This document shows positions 24,932 through 34,707 of a DNA stretch of 64,000 nt, piece after piece. Every line of letters begins with the position of its first letter. Position 1 is the first letter of the stretch. Made by a program: the position numbers and the translations under genes. Source of the stretch: Actinotalea alkalitolerans (lineage in GTDB: Bacteria; Actinomycetota; Actinomycetes; Actinomycetales; Cellulomonadaceae); assembly GCF_023369855.1 (NCBI RefSeq), contig NZ_JAMBPP010000005.1:62001-126000 (forward strand), written 5' to 3'. Under the pieces are notes generated by a model. The model was not told the DNA's origin. It saw nothing but the letters and a program-made list of their open reading frames with translations, and did not search any database.

Positions 24932-25996
24932 ATGACCCTGAGCCCTGACACGGGTGCGGCGCTCGCGTCGCCGTCCGTCCCCGGTGCAACGGTGGGGCCC
25001 GACGCCTCGTCCCTGCCCCCGGTGGCGGACGGCGGCGTCGGCCGCGCGGTGCTCCGTCTCCTCCTGCGTCGCGCGCTGCAGGCCGTGGGCGTGACCTTCG
25101 CGGTCACCACCGCCTGCTTCGCGATCATGCAGCAGCTCCCCGGTGACGCCGCCTTCCGGATCGCCGCCGGACGGTACGGCTACGACTTCGTCACCGCCGC
25201 CTCCGCCGACGCCGTCCGCGGCGAGCTGGGACTGGACCGGCCGGCCTGGCAGCAGCTCCTCACCTGGTGGGGCGACGCGCTGCGGATGGACCTCGGCACC
25301 TCGCTGGTGACCGGCGCCGACGTCGCGCACGAGGTGCTGCACGGCCTCGGTCACACCCTCCAGCTCGCCGGCCTCGCGCTGCTCCTCGCCTCGGTGCTGG
25401 GGATCGCCGCAGGTGCCGCCGCGGCGCGCCGTCCCGGTGGCGGGGTCGACCGGCTCGTCGGCGTGTGGGTCGTGGTGGCCCGCTCGCTGCCGCCTTTCGT
25501 GCTGGGCCTGCTCCTGGTGGTGCTGATGGCCGTCCAGCTGGGTGTGCTGCCCGTCGCCGGGACCGGCACGCCCGCCCACGCGGTGCTGCCCGCCACCACC
25601 CTGGCCGTGGGCCTGTCCGGCCTGGTGGCGCGCATCGCCCGCGACGCGATCGTCCAGGTCAGCACCTCCGAGCACGTGCGGTTCGCGCAGACCCGTGGGC
25701 TGAGCCCCTCGGCCGTGGTGCGCCGCCACGTGCTGCGCAACGTCGGCACCACCCTGGTGGCGTACCTCGGCGTGCAGGCGCTCGTGCTCGTCGAGGGAGT
25801 GATCGTCGTCGAGAGCGTGTTCGCCTGGCCGGGCATCGGGCACACCCTGGTGCACGGGGTGTTCTGGCGCGACGTGCCCGTCATCCAGGGCACCGCGATC
25901 GCGCTCGCCCTGGTGGTCGTGGCCGTCAACGCCCTGGTCGACGTGCTCACGCTGCTGCTCGACCCGCGCCCGCGCGAGACGGCGGTGATCCCATGA
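24932..25996 (+). CDS. ABC importer permease, DppB/NikB type
   Basis: A 354-residue inner-membrane permease with a hydrophilic N-terminal extension of about 40 residues, then six helices. It has the LPGDAAFRIA...ELGLDRP...DLGTSLVTG segment of the DppB family and an EAA-type cytoplasmic loop (RFAQTRGLSPSAVVRRHVLR). It begins 7 bp after the binding-protein stop and overlaps the next permease by ATGA. It forms the channel with the DppC-like partner. Confidence 0.91.
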   Translation: MTLSPDTGAALASPSVPGATVGPDASSLPPVADGGVGRAVLRLLLRRALQAVGVTFAVTTACFAIMQQLPGDAAFRIAAGRYGYDFVTAASADAVRGELGLDRPAWQQLLTWWGDALRMDLGTSLVTGADVAHEVLHGLGHTLQLAGLALLLASVLGIAAGAAAARRPGGGVDRLVGVWVVVARSLPPFVLGLLLVVLMAVQLGVLPVAGTGTPAHAVLPATTLAVGLSGLVARIARDAIVQVSTSEHVRFAQTRGLSPSAVVRRHVLRNVGTTLVAYLGVQALVLVEGVIVVESVFAWPGIGHTLVHGVFWRDVPVIQGTAIALALVVVAVNALVDVLTLLLDPRPRETAVIP

Positions 25997-26832
25997 GCAT
26001 CCCCGCACCGTGGACAGCGGCGCCGGCACCCGGCCTGGTGCGCGGGCTCCTCACCTCGCCCGCCCGAGCGGCCGCGGTCGTGGTGCTCATCGTGCTGGCG
26101 CTCTTCGCGCTGATCGGGCCCCTGCTGTGGAACCAGCCGGCGCTGCAGGAGCTGGGCCGAGCGCTCGAGGCCCCGAGCCTGAGCGACCCGCTCGGTCGTG
26201 ACCGGCTCGGCCGCAGCGTCGTCGCCCGGCTCGCCCACGCGACACGTCTCTCGCTCGCTCTCGCCGCGCTCAGCGTGGTCACCTCGGCCCTGGTCGGGGG
26301 AGTGGCCGGTGTGATCGCCGCGTGGCGCGGCCGCTGGGTGGACACCACCCTCAACGCCGCCGCGGAGACCCTCGTCGCCGTGCCCGCCCTGCTGATCGTG
26401 CTGCTCGCCGCCGCCCTGGCCGACGGCAGCCTGCTCGTGCTCTACGTCGGTATCGCCGTCGCGCAGTCCGTCGAGTGGTTCCGCGTGGTCCGCGCCCGCA
26501 GCGCCGTCGTGCTCGCCGGCCCGGCTGTCGGCACCGCGCGGATGCTCGACCTCGGCACCTGGCACGTGCTGCGCCGCCACCTGTGGCCCGAGCTCGCGCC
26601 CGTCGCGCTCACGCTCGCGTCCTTCGGGATCGGCACGGCCGTGCTCGCCCTGTCCACGCTCAGCTACGTCGGGGTGGGCCTGCGCCCGCCGACCGCCGAG
26701 CTCGGGCTCATGATCACCGAGGCGCTGCCGTTCTGGTCCCAGGCGCCCTGGCTCGTCCTTGCACCCGTGCTGGTGCTGGCCGGGACGCTGCTGGCCTTGC
26801 TGGGCCTGCGCCGCGAGGAGGCACCTGCATGA
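25993..26832 (+). CDS. ABC importer permease, DppC/NikC type
   Basis: A 279-residue permease with about six helices. The DppC-family opening segment is SLSDPLGRDRLGRSVVARLA and the EAA-type loop is ARMLDLGTWHVLRRHLWPEL. The C-terminal motif is TLSYVGVGLRPPTAELGLMI. The start overlaps the upstream permease stop and its own stop overlaps the ATPase start, so the cluster is tightly coupled. Confidence 0.91.
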   Translation: MSIPAPWTAAPAPGLVRGLLTSPARAAAVVVLIVLALFALIGPLLWNQPALQELGRALEAPSLSDPLGRDRLGRSVVARLAHATRLSLALAALSVVTSALVGGVAGVIAAWRGRWVDTTLNAAAETLVAVPALLIVLLAAALADGSLLVLYVGIAVAQSVEWFRVVRARSAVVLAGPAVGTARMLDLGTWHVLRRHLWPELAPVALTLASFGIGTAVLALSTLSYVGVGLRPPTAELGLMITEALPFWSQAPWLVLAPVLVLAGTLLALLGLRREEAPA

Positions 26833-28289
26833 CCGTTCACCTGCACGAGGTCGCTGTCACCCACCGCGGGCGCGTGCTCGTCGACGTCACGGACGTCCGG
26901 CTCGACCGGGGCCGAGCACTGACCGTGGTCGGGGAGTCCGGGTCCGGGAAGTCGTTGCTCGCGCACGCCGCGATGGGCACGCTGGCCGCTGGGCTCGACG
27001 CCCACGGGTCGATGACCGTGGACGGCGTCCGGCACGACGTCGCCGACCAGGTGAGTCGCCGTCCGTTGTGGGGTCGCACGCTCGCCCTGCTGCCCCAGGA
27101 GCCGGTGCTGGCCCTCGACCCCACCATGCGGGCACGTGACGTGGTCGCCGAAGGGGCCCCGACCTTCCGACGCGACCGGCGAGCTGCCCGCCGCACCGCC
27201 CTCGAACGCCTGAGCGGGATCGGCGTCGGGCACGCCGCAGGCGCCTACCCCCACCAGCTGTCGGGCGGCATGGCCCAACGGGTGGCGTTCGCGGCAGCGA
27301 CCGTCGGGGACGCCCCCGTGCTGGTCGCCGACGAGCCCTCGAAGGGCCTGGACCCCGTCGCCCGCGCGGACCTCGCGGAGCTGCTGCGCAGTCACGTCCG
27401 GGACGGCGGGGCGCTGCTGACCATCACCCACGACCTGGATCTGGCGCGTGCGTTGGGCGGTGACGTGCTGGTCATGCGGGACGCTGAGATCCTCGAGCGC
27501 GGTCCGGTCGAGCAGGTCCTGACCTCACCCGTGCACCCGTACACGCAGCGCCTGCTCGCGGCCGAGCCGAGCCGGTGGACCAAGGGCTGGATGCGGACCG
27601 CCGCACCCCAGGACGACGGCCGGACGCTCCTGGTGCGGGCCGACGGCGTGGCCCGGGTGCTCGGTGGACGGCGACTCTTCGACGACCTCACCGTGGAGCT
27701 GCGAGCCGGTGACCGGGTGGCGCTGACCGGTCCGAGCGGCAGCGGCAAGACCACGCTCGGCAGGGTGCTGCTGCGTCAGCACCCCGTGGACGCGGGGCGC
27801 GTGCACCACACAGGTCTGGGACGCACCCGGGGCCGGGCGCCCGTGCAGCAGCTGCACCAGGACCCCACGCAGTCCTTCCCGGCCCGCGTCCCGCTGCGGG
27901 TCGCCCTCGGTGACGCGGTACGGCGCCACCGCCTCGACCCGATGCGGCTGACCGAGCTGCTCGGCACCCTGCGCCTGGACGGTGCGCTGCTCGAACGGCG
28001 CCCCGGTGCGGTGTCAGGCGGGGAGCTGCAACGGCTCGCCATCATCCGGGCGATGCTCCTGCACCCACGCCTGCTGCTGGCCGACGAGCCCACGTCCCGC
28101 CTGGACCTGCTGACCCAGGAGGACACCCTGGACGCGCTCATGACCCAGGTCGAGGCGCACGGGACGGCGCTGCTCATGGTGACCCACGACGTCGCGCTTG
28201 CCGACGTGGTCGCAGACCGCTCGGTCGCGCTGGCGAGCGGACTTCCGGCCGGTGACCGGGTGCCTCGTGCGACGGTGGCCGCCCACTAG
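26829..28289 (+). CDS. ABC importer double ATP-binding protein (DppD-DppF fusion)
   Basis: A 486-residue protein with two complete nucleotide-binding domains. The first has Walker A GESGSGKS, signature LSGGMAQR, Walker B VLVADEPSKGLDP and the switch His in THDLDLA. The second has GPSGSGKTT, VSGGELQR, LLLADEPTSRLD and THDVALAD. Between them lies the HPYTQRLLAAEP segment typical of oligopeptide/nickel ATPases. One fused protein replaces the usual DppD and DppF pair. It ends the importer operon. Confidence 0.92.
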   Translation: MTVHLHEVAVTHRGRVLVDVTDVRLDRGRALTVVGESGSGKSLLAHAAMGTLAAGLDAHGSMTVDGVRHDVADQVSRRPLWGRTLALLPQEPVLALDPTMRARDVVAEGAPTFRRDRRAARRTALERLSGIGVGHAAGAYPHQLSGGMAQRVAFAAATVGDAPVLVADEPSKGLDPVARADLAELLRSHVRDGGALLTITHDLDLARALGGDVLVMRDAEILERGPVEQVLTSPVHPYTQRLLAAEPSRWTKGWMRTAAPQDDGRTLLVRADGVARVLGGRRLFDDLTVELRAGDRVALTGPSGSGKTTLGRVLLRQHPVDAGRVHHTGLGRTRGRAPVQQLHQDPTQSFPARVPLRVALGDAVRRHRLDPMRLTELLGTLRLDGALLERRPGAVSGGELQRLAIIRAMLLHPRLLLADEPTSRLDLLTQEDTLDALMTQVEAHGTALLMVTHDVALADVVADRSVALASGLPAGDRVPRATVAAH

Positions 28290-28338
28290 CCTCAGGACCA
28301 CGAACCGCTCAGGAGCGCCGCCGGCCCTGCCGGAGCTC

Positions 28339-28968
28339 TCAGTGCCCCCGGTCGAGCCACTCCTGCAGGTGCGGTGCCTCGGCGCCGATGGTCGTCTCGT
28401 CACCGTGCCCGGTCAGCACCCGGGTCTCGGGGGGCAGGGTGAGCAGCCGGGTGCGGATCGACTCCACGATCGTCGGGAAGTCCGAGAACGACCGTCCCGT
28501 CGCCCCCGGACCGCCGTTGAAGAGGGTGTCCCCGGTGAGGACCACACCCAGCTCTGGGCAGTGCAACGACACCGCGCCGGGGGAGTGGCCCGGGGTGTGC
28601 AGCACGTGCAGCTCGACACCCGCGACAGGGACCACCTGGCCGTCGGTGAGGTCGGTCGTGCTGAGCGACGCCGGGTGGGTCAGCTCCCACACCGGCCGGT
28701 CCGCCGGGTGCAGCAGCACGGGCGCGCCGAAGCGCTCGGCCAGGGCCGGGGCGTGCCGCACGTGGTCGTCGTGCGCGTGGGTGGCGACCACGGCCACCAG
28801 GGTGCGGTCACCGACCGCGGCGGCGATCACGTCGGCGTCGTGCGGGGCGTCGACCACCACGCACTCGACGTCGTCCCCCACGATCCACACGTTGTTCTCG
28901 ACGTCGAAGGTCTCACCGTCCAGGCTGAACGTGCCCGCGGTGACCAGGTGCTCGATGCGTGCGCTCAT
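28339..28968 (-). CDS. MBL-fold hydrolase paired with mycothiol formaldehyde dehydrogenase
   Basis: A 209-residue metallo-beta-lactamase hydrolase with the metal-binding motif THAHDDH, then [19 protein letters not shown] and GHGDETTIG, as in glyoxalase II-like enzymes. Its start overlaps the stop of the mycothiol-dependent dehydrogenase gene by ATGA. This pairing is conserved in actinobacteria, where the hydrolase is thought to release formate from S-formylmycothiol. Direct proof of that reaction cannot come from sequence. Confidence 0.9.
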   Translation of the reverse strand: MSARIEHLVTAGTFSLDGETFDVENNVWIVGDDVECVVVDAPHDADVIAAAVGDRTLVAVVATHAHDDHVRHAPALAERFGAPVLLHPADRPVWELTHPASLSTTDLTDGQVVPVAGVELHVLHTPGHSPGAVSLHCPELGVVLTGDTLFNGGPGATGRSFSDFPTIVESIRTRLLTLPPETRVLTGHGDETTIGAEAPHLQEWLDRGH

Positions 28969-30113
28969 GCGGGGACTCCGTCGGTCGTGGGGGTGGTGGT
29001 GCGGTCCGTGCCGGCACGGTCCAGGACGACCACCGATCGCAGGACCTCACCGCGGCCCATCGTGGCGAAGGCCTCCTCGACGTCACCCAGGCCCACGCGT
29101 TCGGAGACGAAGGCGTCCAGCGGCAGCCGGCCGTTCTGGAACAGCTCGATCAGGGCCGGGAAGTCGCGCTCGGGCAGGCAGTCGCCGTACCAGGAGGACT
29201 TGAGCGCCCCACCGCGGCCGAACACGTCGGCCAACGGCACCTGCAGCTGCATCTGGGGGGTGGGGACACCCACCAGCACGACGGTCCCTGCCAGGTCACG
29301 GCCGTAGAAGGCCTGCCGCCACGTCTCGGGCCGGCCGACGGCGTCGATCACGACGTCGGCCCCGAACCCGTCAGTCAGCTCGCGGATCGCGCCGACGACG
29401 GCGTCCTCGTCCATCCCGCGCGAGCACACCGTGTGCGTGGCTCCGACGCTGGTGGCCCGGGTCAGCTTCTGCTGGTCCAGGTCGATCGCGATGACGCGAC
29501 GGGCCCCTGCCAGGACCGCTCCGGCGACCGCTGCGCACCCCACCCCGCCGCAGCCGATGACCGCGACGGTCTGCCCCCGGCGCACCGGTGCGGTGTTGAC
29601 CGCGGCCCCGATGCCGGCCATCACCCCGCAGCCCAGCAGGCCCGCGACCGCGGGGTCGACGTCGGCGTCGACCTTCGTGCACTGGCCCGAGTGGACCAGG
29701 GTCTTCTCGCAGAAGGCGCCGATGCCCAGCGCCGGTGAGAGCGGCGTGCCGTCGGTCAGGGTCATCGGCTGCGCGGCGTTGTGGGTCGCGAAGCAGTACT
29801 GCTGCTCACCGCGCTTGCACGCCCGGCACTGGCCGCACACGGCCCGCCAGTTGAGCACCACGGTGTCACCGACCGCCACGTTCGTGACGCCGTCACCGAT
29901 CGCGGAGACCACGCCCGCAGCCTCATGACCGAGCAGGAAGGGGTAGTCGTCGGTGATGCCACCCTCGCGGTAGTGCAGGTCGGTGTGGCACACCCCGCAG
30001 GCGCGCACGTCCACGACCGCCTCCCCGGGACCGGGATCGGGGACCACGATGTCGACGAGCTCGACGGGTGCCCCCTGGGAGCGGGACACGACGCCCTTCA
30101 CGGTGTGCGGCAT
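28965..30113 (-). CDS. mscR: S-(hydroxymethyl)mycothiol dehydrogenase / S-nitrosomycothiol reductase
   Basis: A 382-residue zinc alcohol dehydrogenase of the mycothiol class. The catalytic zinc region is [15 protein letters not shown] and GHEAAGVV; the structural zinc cysteines are in [15 protein letters not shown]. The NAD fold has [18 protein letters not shown]. The family oxidises the formaldehyde-mycothiol adduct and reduces S-nitrosomycothiol. ATG 30113 has GAGGAG a few bases upstream, which decides it over an earlier in-frame start. It is co-transcribed with the MBL-fold hydrolase and implies a mycothiol-producing host. Confidence 0.95.
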   Translation of the reverse strand: MPHTVKGVVSRSQGAPVELVDIVVPDPGPGEAVVDVRACGVCHTDLHYREGGITDDYPFLLGHEAAGVVSAIGDGVTNVAVGDTVVLNWRAVCGQCRACKRGEQQYCFATHNAAQPMTLTDGTPLSPALGIGAFCEKTLVHSGQCTKVDADVDPAVAGLLGCGVMAGIGAAVNTAPVRRGQTVAVIGCGGVGCAAVAGAVLAGARRVIAIDLDQQKLTRATSVGATHTVCSRGMDEDAVVGAIRELTDGFGADVVIDAVGRPETWRQAFYGRDLAGTVVLVGVPTPQMQLQVPLADVFGRGGALKSSWYGDCLPERDFPALIELFQNGRLPLDAFVSERVGLGDVEEAFATMGRGEVLRSVVVLDRAGTDRTTTPTTDGVPA

Positions 30114-30216
30114 GGGTCTCCTCGACGGGGATGGGTGGGACCGCCAGCCAATCACGGAACCCGCGGGGCGGCCTGGGGGCGGTACGGCGAGGTCGTGCGG
30201 TTGCCGGCCACCGCCC

Positions 30217-31107
30217 TCACCCCTTGTCGTGCGACCGGTACTCCGTCGGGCTCGTCCCGTGGATGCGTCGGAACTGGCGGGAGAAGTACAGCGGGTCGGG
30301 GTAGCCGACCTGCCGTGCGATCGAGGTGATCGTGCGGTCGGTGGTGTCGAGCAGCTCGCGCGCCAGGCCCATGCGCAGGCGGGTCTGGTACTCCAGGGCC
30401 CCGTAGCCGGTCGCCCGGCGGAACCGCACCGCGAAGTGGGACTCGCTGAGCCCCGCCATCCCCGCGAGCTCGGCCAGGGACACCCGGGACGAGGCGTTGG
30501 CGAGCAGGTGCTCGATGGCCGCCTGCACCGGGTCGACGCTCTCGCGGCCCAGGGCCCGGCGGTCGGCCGCGAGCAGCGACAGGGCGTACCAGGCCGCCCC
30601 CGACGCCGCGATCAGCGTCGAGGTGGTCTCGTCACGTTCCATGCGTCGGATGATCGTGTCGATCAGGGACACCACCCGTGCCGGGTCGCCGAGCCCGAAG
30701 ACGGGTTGCTGCGCGGTCGCACCGATCGCCTCGAAGAGCTCGGGCACGCTGCGTCCCACCAGGTGCATCCACCAGATGGTCCATGGCTCGGTCGCGTCCG
30801 CCTCGTAGGTGTGCGGGACGCCGGCGGGGATCACCACGGCCTGGCCGGCGCGCACGCTGTGCGTCCCGGACGGCAGGACGCACGTGCCGCGCCCGGCCGC
30901 GCACACGATGACGATGTCCTGCGGGGCACCCCGGGCCCGCTCACGGCCGTGCGAGGACGCCTTGGGGAAGAAGCCGACGTCGGTCACCAGCAGCTGGCCG
31001 GTGACCGGGGCGCGGAGCGCCTGGGCGACCAGGGGGCGGGGCAGCACCCGCATGCGCTGGCCGGGGAAGCCCTCGGCCAACCGGGTGGTCTCGGAGGGAG
31101 CGCTCAT
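30217..31107 (-). CDS. AraC-family transcriptional regulator with cupin domain
   Basis: About 296 residues. The N-terminal AraC-type cupin (about 25-150; [20 protein letters not shown]) would bind a sugar or similar effector. The C-terminal double helix-turn-helix includes [20 protein letters not shown] and [20 protein letters not shown]. The start may be at 31107 or 31122; neither has a strong ribosome site. It is divergent from the large DUF5107-TPR gene, and a perfect 12-bp palindrome lies between them, so it probably controls that gene. Confidence 0.91.
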   Translation of the reverse strand: MSAPSETTRLAEGFPGQRMRVLPRPLVAQALRAPVTGQLLVTDVGFFPKASSHGRERARGAPQDIVIVCAAGRGTCVLPSGTHSVRAGQAVVIPAGVPHTYEADATEPWTIWWMHLVGRSVPELFEAIGATAQQPVFGLGDPARVVSLIDTIIRRMERDETTSTLIAASGAAWYALSLLAADRRALGRESVDPVQAAIEHLLANASSRVSLAELAGMAGLSESHFAVRFRRATGYGALEYQTRLRMGLARELLDTTDRTITSIARQVGYPDPLYFSRQFRRIHGTSPTEYRSHDKG

Positions 31108-31133
31108 CGTCGGATCATCCATGTGGTTCGAGG

Positions 31134-31171
31134 GAATGGCCATTCTCGCGCACGCCGCGGGCTCCTAGCGT
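31134..31171. promoter_or_regulatory. Operator palindrome and leaderless promoter between AraC gene and DUF5107 gene
   Basis: GAATGGCCATTC (31134-31145) is a perfect 12-bp palindrome. TAGCGT (31166-31171) is a -10-like hexamer ending seven bases before ATG 31179, so the plus-strand message would have no leader. The palindrome sits at about -40, a usual activator position. Confidence 0.62.
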
Positions 31172-31178
31172 CGTCGAC

Positions 31179-34100
31179 ATGCTCGACGAAGAGTCCAGAC
31201 TGGACCTCCCGCCCGTCCCGTCCTCCCTGACCGGCGCACCGGTCGCCGCGTGGCGTGAGCCGCTGACCATCGACACGTACCTCCCCGCGGCCCCCGACCG
31301 GTACCCCGCCTTCCTGGAGAACCGCGTCTACCAGGGCTCCTCGGGCCGCATCTACCCCCTGCCCTTCCACGAGCGGATCAGCGCGACCAAGGCCCCACGG
31401 CAGTGGGACGCCGTCCACCTCGAGAACGCGTGGGTGCGGCTGGTCGTCCTGCCCGAGCTCGGCGGGCGCCTCCACATCGGTCTGGACAAGACCACCGGGT
31501 ACGACTTCTTCTACCGCAACAACGTGATCAAGCCTGCCCTGGTCGGGCTCGGCGGTCCCTGGGTCTCCGGTGGGGTCGAGCTCAACTGGCCCCAGCACCA
31601 CCGTCCGGGCACCTTCCTGCCCACCGAGGCCCTGATCGAGCACGAGGACGACGGCGCCGTCACCGTGTGGTGCTCCGACCACGACCCCTTCGCCCGGATG
31701 AAGGGCATGCACGGCTTCCGGCTGCGGCCCGACAGCAGCGTGATCGAGCTGCGGGCCCGCCTGTTCAACCGCACCGATGACGTCCAGACCTTCCTGTGGT
31801 GGGCCAACGTCGCCGTCGCCGTCAACGACGACTACCAGTCCTTCTTCCCCACCGACGTCCACGCCGTCGCCGACCACGCCAAGCGCGCCGTCACCGCGTT
31901 CCCCCGGGCTGACCGCCCCTACTACGGCGTCGACTACCAAGAGCGGGCCCAGGCCCGGCCCGATGCCGACCGGATCGACTGGTACCGCAACATCCCGGTC
32001 CCGACCTCCTACATGTGCCTGGGCTCGCAGGACGACTTCTTCGGCGGGTACGACCACGGCGTCGACGCCGGCTTCGTGCACTGGGCCGACCACCGTGTCT
32101 CGCCGGGCAAGAAGCAGTGGACCTGGGGCAACGGACCCTTCGGCTGGGCCTGGGACGCCAACCTCACCGACACCGACGGTCCCTACGTCGAGCTGATGGC
32201 CGGGGTCTACACCGACAACCAGCCCGACTTCAGCTTCCTGGCGCCCGGGGAGACCAAGACCTTCAGCCAGTACTGGTACCCCCTGCAGCAGACCGGCCCC
32301 GTGCACCAGGCCACCCTGGACGTGGCCGTGCGACTCGACGTCGTGCCCGGGGAGGGCGGCGGCACGGGGGTCCGGGTCGCTGCCGCCACGACCGCCGTCC
32401 GCCCCGGGCTCGAGCTCTCGCTCGTCGATACCGCGGGAACCCTGCGGTGGAGCACGACGGCGGACGCTGCCCCCGGTCAGCCCGTGGTCTGCGAGGTGGG
32501 GTTCGACGACGTCCTGGAGCCCACCGACCTGACCCTGGTCGTGGGGCACGAGGGCACCGAGCTGCTGCGCTGGACCCACCGGCCGCCCGTGGAGTCCCCT
32601 GAGGTCCCGCCGCCCGCGAGCGAGCCGCCGGCCCCGGGCGACGTCTCCTCGGTCGACGAGCTGTACCTGGTGGGTCTGCACCTCGAGCAGTACCGTCACG
32701 CGACCCGGTCGCCCGAGCCGTACTGGCGTCAGGCGCTGGACCGTGACCCGGGCGACGTGCGCTGCAACGTGGCCCTCGCGGTCCGCCGCCTGCCGGCCGG
32801 GCGCTACGCCGAGGCCGAGCAGCACCTGCGCACCGCCGTCGGCCGGCAGACCCGGCTCAACCCCAACCCGGCCGACGGCGAGGCCACCTACCGCCTCGGT
32901 CAGGTGCTGGCCCGGACCGGTCGCACCGACGAGGCCTACGACGCCTACGCCAAGGCCGCCTGGAACGCGGCCTGGTCACCCGCCGCGCACCTGGCGATGG
33001 CCCGCATCGACGCACGACGCGGCGCGGACCCGGCGGCTCTCGACCACGCCCAGGCCGTGCTCGCGGCCGACGCCCAGAACCTCCAGGCCCGCTGCGTCGC
33101 GGTGACCGTGCTGCGGCGCCTGGGACGCACCGACGAGGCGACCCGGCTGCTGGACGGCTCCCTGAGGATCGACCCCCTCGACACCTGGTCCCGTGACCTC
33201 GCAGGTCAGCCCCTGGGCGCCGACGCACCCACCCTGCTCGACGTCGCGCTCGAGCGCGCGTCCGTGGGCGAGCAGGTCGCCGCGCTGCGGCTGCTCGACA
33301 CCGTGGCGGCCATGCCCACCGTCCCCGGGCAGGTCGGCGTCGCGCCCCTCGCGCTCTACCACCGCAGCGACCTGCTCCTGGCAGTCGGGGAGCCCGCCGC
33401 CGCGCAGCAGGCGCAGGAGGCGGCGCGCTGTGCCGATGCCACCTACTGCCTGCCCTCGCGCCTCGACGACATCGACATGCTGGGCCGGATCCTGGAGGCC
33501 TGGCCCCAGGACGCCAGGGCCTGGGCGCTGCTCGGGCACTGGCTGTACTTCCAGCGCCGCTACGCCGACGCCGTCCAGGCATGGGAGCGCTCGGTCGACG
33601 CCGACCCCGACGACCCCGTCGTGTGGCGCAACCTCGCCGTGGCCGCGTTCAACGTGCACGGCGACGCCGACCTGGCGCGGCACCACTACGACCAGGCGCG
33701 CTCCCTCGCCCCGCAGGACGCCCGCCTGCTCTACGAGCTCGACCAGCTCGACAAGCGCACGGGTCGCAGCGTCGAGCACCGGCTCGCCCGGCTCGAGGCC
33801 GCACCCGAGATGGTCGGCCGACGCGACGACCTGACCGTCGAGCTGATCCGGCTGCTCGTCGCGGCGGGGCGCGCGCGCGAGGCGCTGGCCCTGCTGCACG
33901 GACGCCGCTTCCAGCCCTGGGAGGGTGGTGAGGGACAGGTCCTGTCCGCGTGGGACGAGACGCTGCTGACCCTGGCCCGCGAGGAGCTCGCCGCGGGCCG
34001 GGCCACCACGGCCGTGGGCCTGCTGGGCACGGCCCTCGAGCCCGCGCAGACCCTGGGCGAGGGACGGCACCCGCTCGCCAACTGCTCCCACCTGCTGCTC

Positions 34101-34553
34101 GCCCTGGGCGACGCCCGCTGCGCCGTCGGCGACCACGAGGGCGCCCGTGACGCGTGGCGCAGCGCGGCCACCTTCGCCGGGGACTTCCAGGGGATGGCAC
34201 CCACGGCGTACTCCGACATGACCTACTACTCGGTGCTCGCCAGCCGCAGGCTCGAGGACCACGCGGGGGCCACCACCCTGCTCGACGGGCTCGCGGCGCA
34301 CGTCGACCGGCTCGCCGCGACCCCCGCGACCGTGGACTACTTCGCGACCTCGCTGCCCTCGATGCTGCTGTTCACCGACGACGTGCAGGAACTCCAGGAC
34401 ACCACCGTGCTGCTGCTGCGTGCCCAGGTCGCCGCCCTGCACGGTGAGCTCGCGCAGGCCGATGCCCTGGCTGCCGAGGTGGCCGTGCGTGAACCGGGTC
34501 ACGTGCGCGCCCTGGACCTGCAGCGTGCGCTCGTCGGGGAGCACGTCTCATGA
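31179..34553 (+). CDS. DUF5107 domain protein with TPR repeats
   Basis: A 1124-residue cytosolic protein. Residues about 20-400 form a DUF5107 domain with a mutarotase-like fold. It is rich in aromatic residues that could contact sugar (NRVYQGSSGRIYPLPFHERI, LPELGGRLHIGLDKTTGYDF, GVELNWPQHHRPGTF, WTWGNGPFGWAWD). Residues about 480-1120 are a long series of tetratricopeptide-like helical repeats (for example YAEAEQHLRTAVGRQ and GRTDEAYDAYAKAAWNAAW). No signal peptide is seen. Homologues lie in sugar-use loci, and an AraC regulator stands opposite, so a role in carbohydrate processing is inferred; the activity is unknown. Confidence 0.88.
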   Translation: MLDEESRLDLPPVPSSLTGAPVAAWREPLTIDTYLPAAPDRYPAFLENRVYQGSSGRIYPLPFHERISATKAPRQWDAVHLENAWVRLVVLPELGGRLHIGLDKTTGYDFFYRNNVIKPALVGLGGPWVSGGVELNWPQHHRPGTFLPTEALIEHEDDGAVTVWCSDHDPFARMKGMHGFRLRPDSSVIELRARLFNRTDDVQTFLWWANVAVAVNDDYQSFFPTDVHAVADHAKRAVTAFPRADRPYYGVDYQERAQARPDADRIDWYRNIPVPTSYMCLGSQDDFFGGYDHGVDAGFVHWADHRVSPGKKQWTWGNGPFGWAWDANLTDTDGPYVELMAGVYTDNQPDFSFLAPGETKTFSQYWYPLQQTGPVHQATLDVAVRLDVVPGEGGGTGVRVAAATTAVRPGLELSLVDTAGTLRWSTTADAAPGQPVVCEVGFDDVLEPTDLTLVVGHEGTELLRWTHRPPVESPEVPPPASEPPAPGDVSSVDELYLVGLHLEQYRHATRSPEPYWRQALDRDPGDVRCNVALAVRRLPAGRYAEAEQHLRTAVGRQTRLNPNPADGEATYRLGQVLARTGRTDEAYDAYAKAAWNAAWSPAAHLAMARIDARRGADPAALDHAQAVLAADAQNLQARCVAVTVLRRLGRTDEATRLLDGSLRIDPLDTWSRDLAGQPLGADAPTLLDVALERASVGEQVAALRLLDTVAAMPTVPGQVGVAPLALYHRSDLLLAVGEPAAAQQAQEAARCADATYCLPSRLDDIDMLGRILEAWPQDARAWALLGHWLYFQRRYADAVQAWERSVDADPDDPVVWRNLAVAAFNVHGDADLARHHYDQARSLAPQDARLLYELDQLDKRTGRSVEHRLARLEAAPEMVGRRDDLTVELIRLLVAAGRAREALALLHGRRFQPWEGGEGQVLSAWDETLLTLAREELAAGRATTAVGLLGTALEPAQTLGEGRHPLANCSHLLLALGDARCAVGDHEGARDAWRSAATFAGDFQGMAPTAYSDMTYYSVLASRRLEDHAGATTLLDGLAAHVDRLAATPATVDYFATSLPSMLLFTDDVQELQDTTVLLLRAQVAALHGELAQADALAAEVAVREPGHVRALDLQRALVGEHVS

Positions 34554-34649
34554 GCCCCACCTGCAGCGGACGACCAGGAGGACACCTGATGGTCGTCCTC
34601 GTCGTGCCCGCGATCAACATTTCAACAAAAATCCCAATAGTCCGATTTC

Positions 34650-34658
34650 TGCTATCTT
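34650..34658 (+). promoter_or_regulatory. Extended -10 promoter of the DUF2599 gene
   Basis: TGCTATCTT is an extended -10 (TGn followed by TATCTT) in a locally AT-rich stretch, about 50 bp upstream of ATG 34708. No good -35 is seen, as is common with extended -10 promoters. Confidence 0.5.
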
Positions 34659-34707
34659 GACGCGGCGCCTTGCGAAAGGCCCATTCCCTCACGACATCTG
34701 GAGTTCC

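Noticed and set aside
23296-25128. A 610-codon open frame antisense to the importer binding-protein gene.
   Set aside because: It is antisense to a convincing lipoprotein gene, has low-complexity Gly/Arg/Val composition and runs past the real promoter and Fur-like box.
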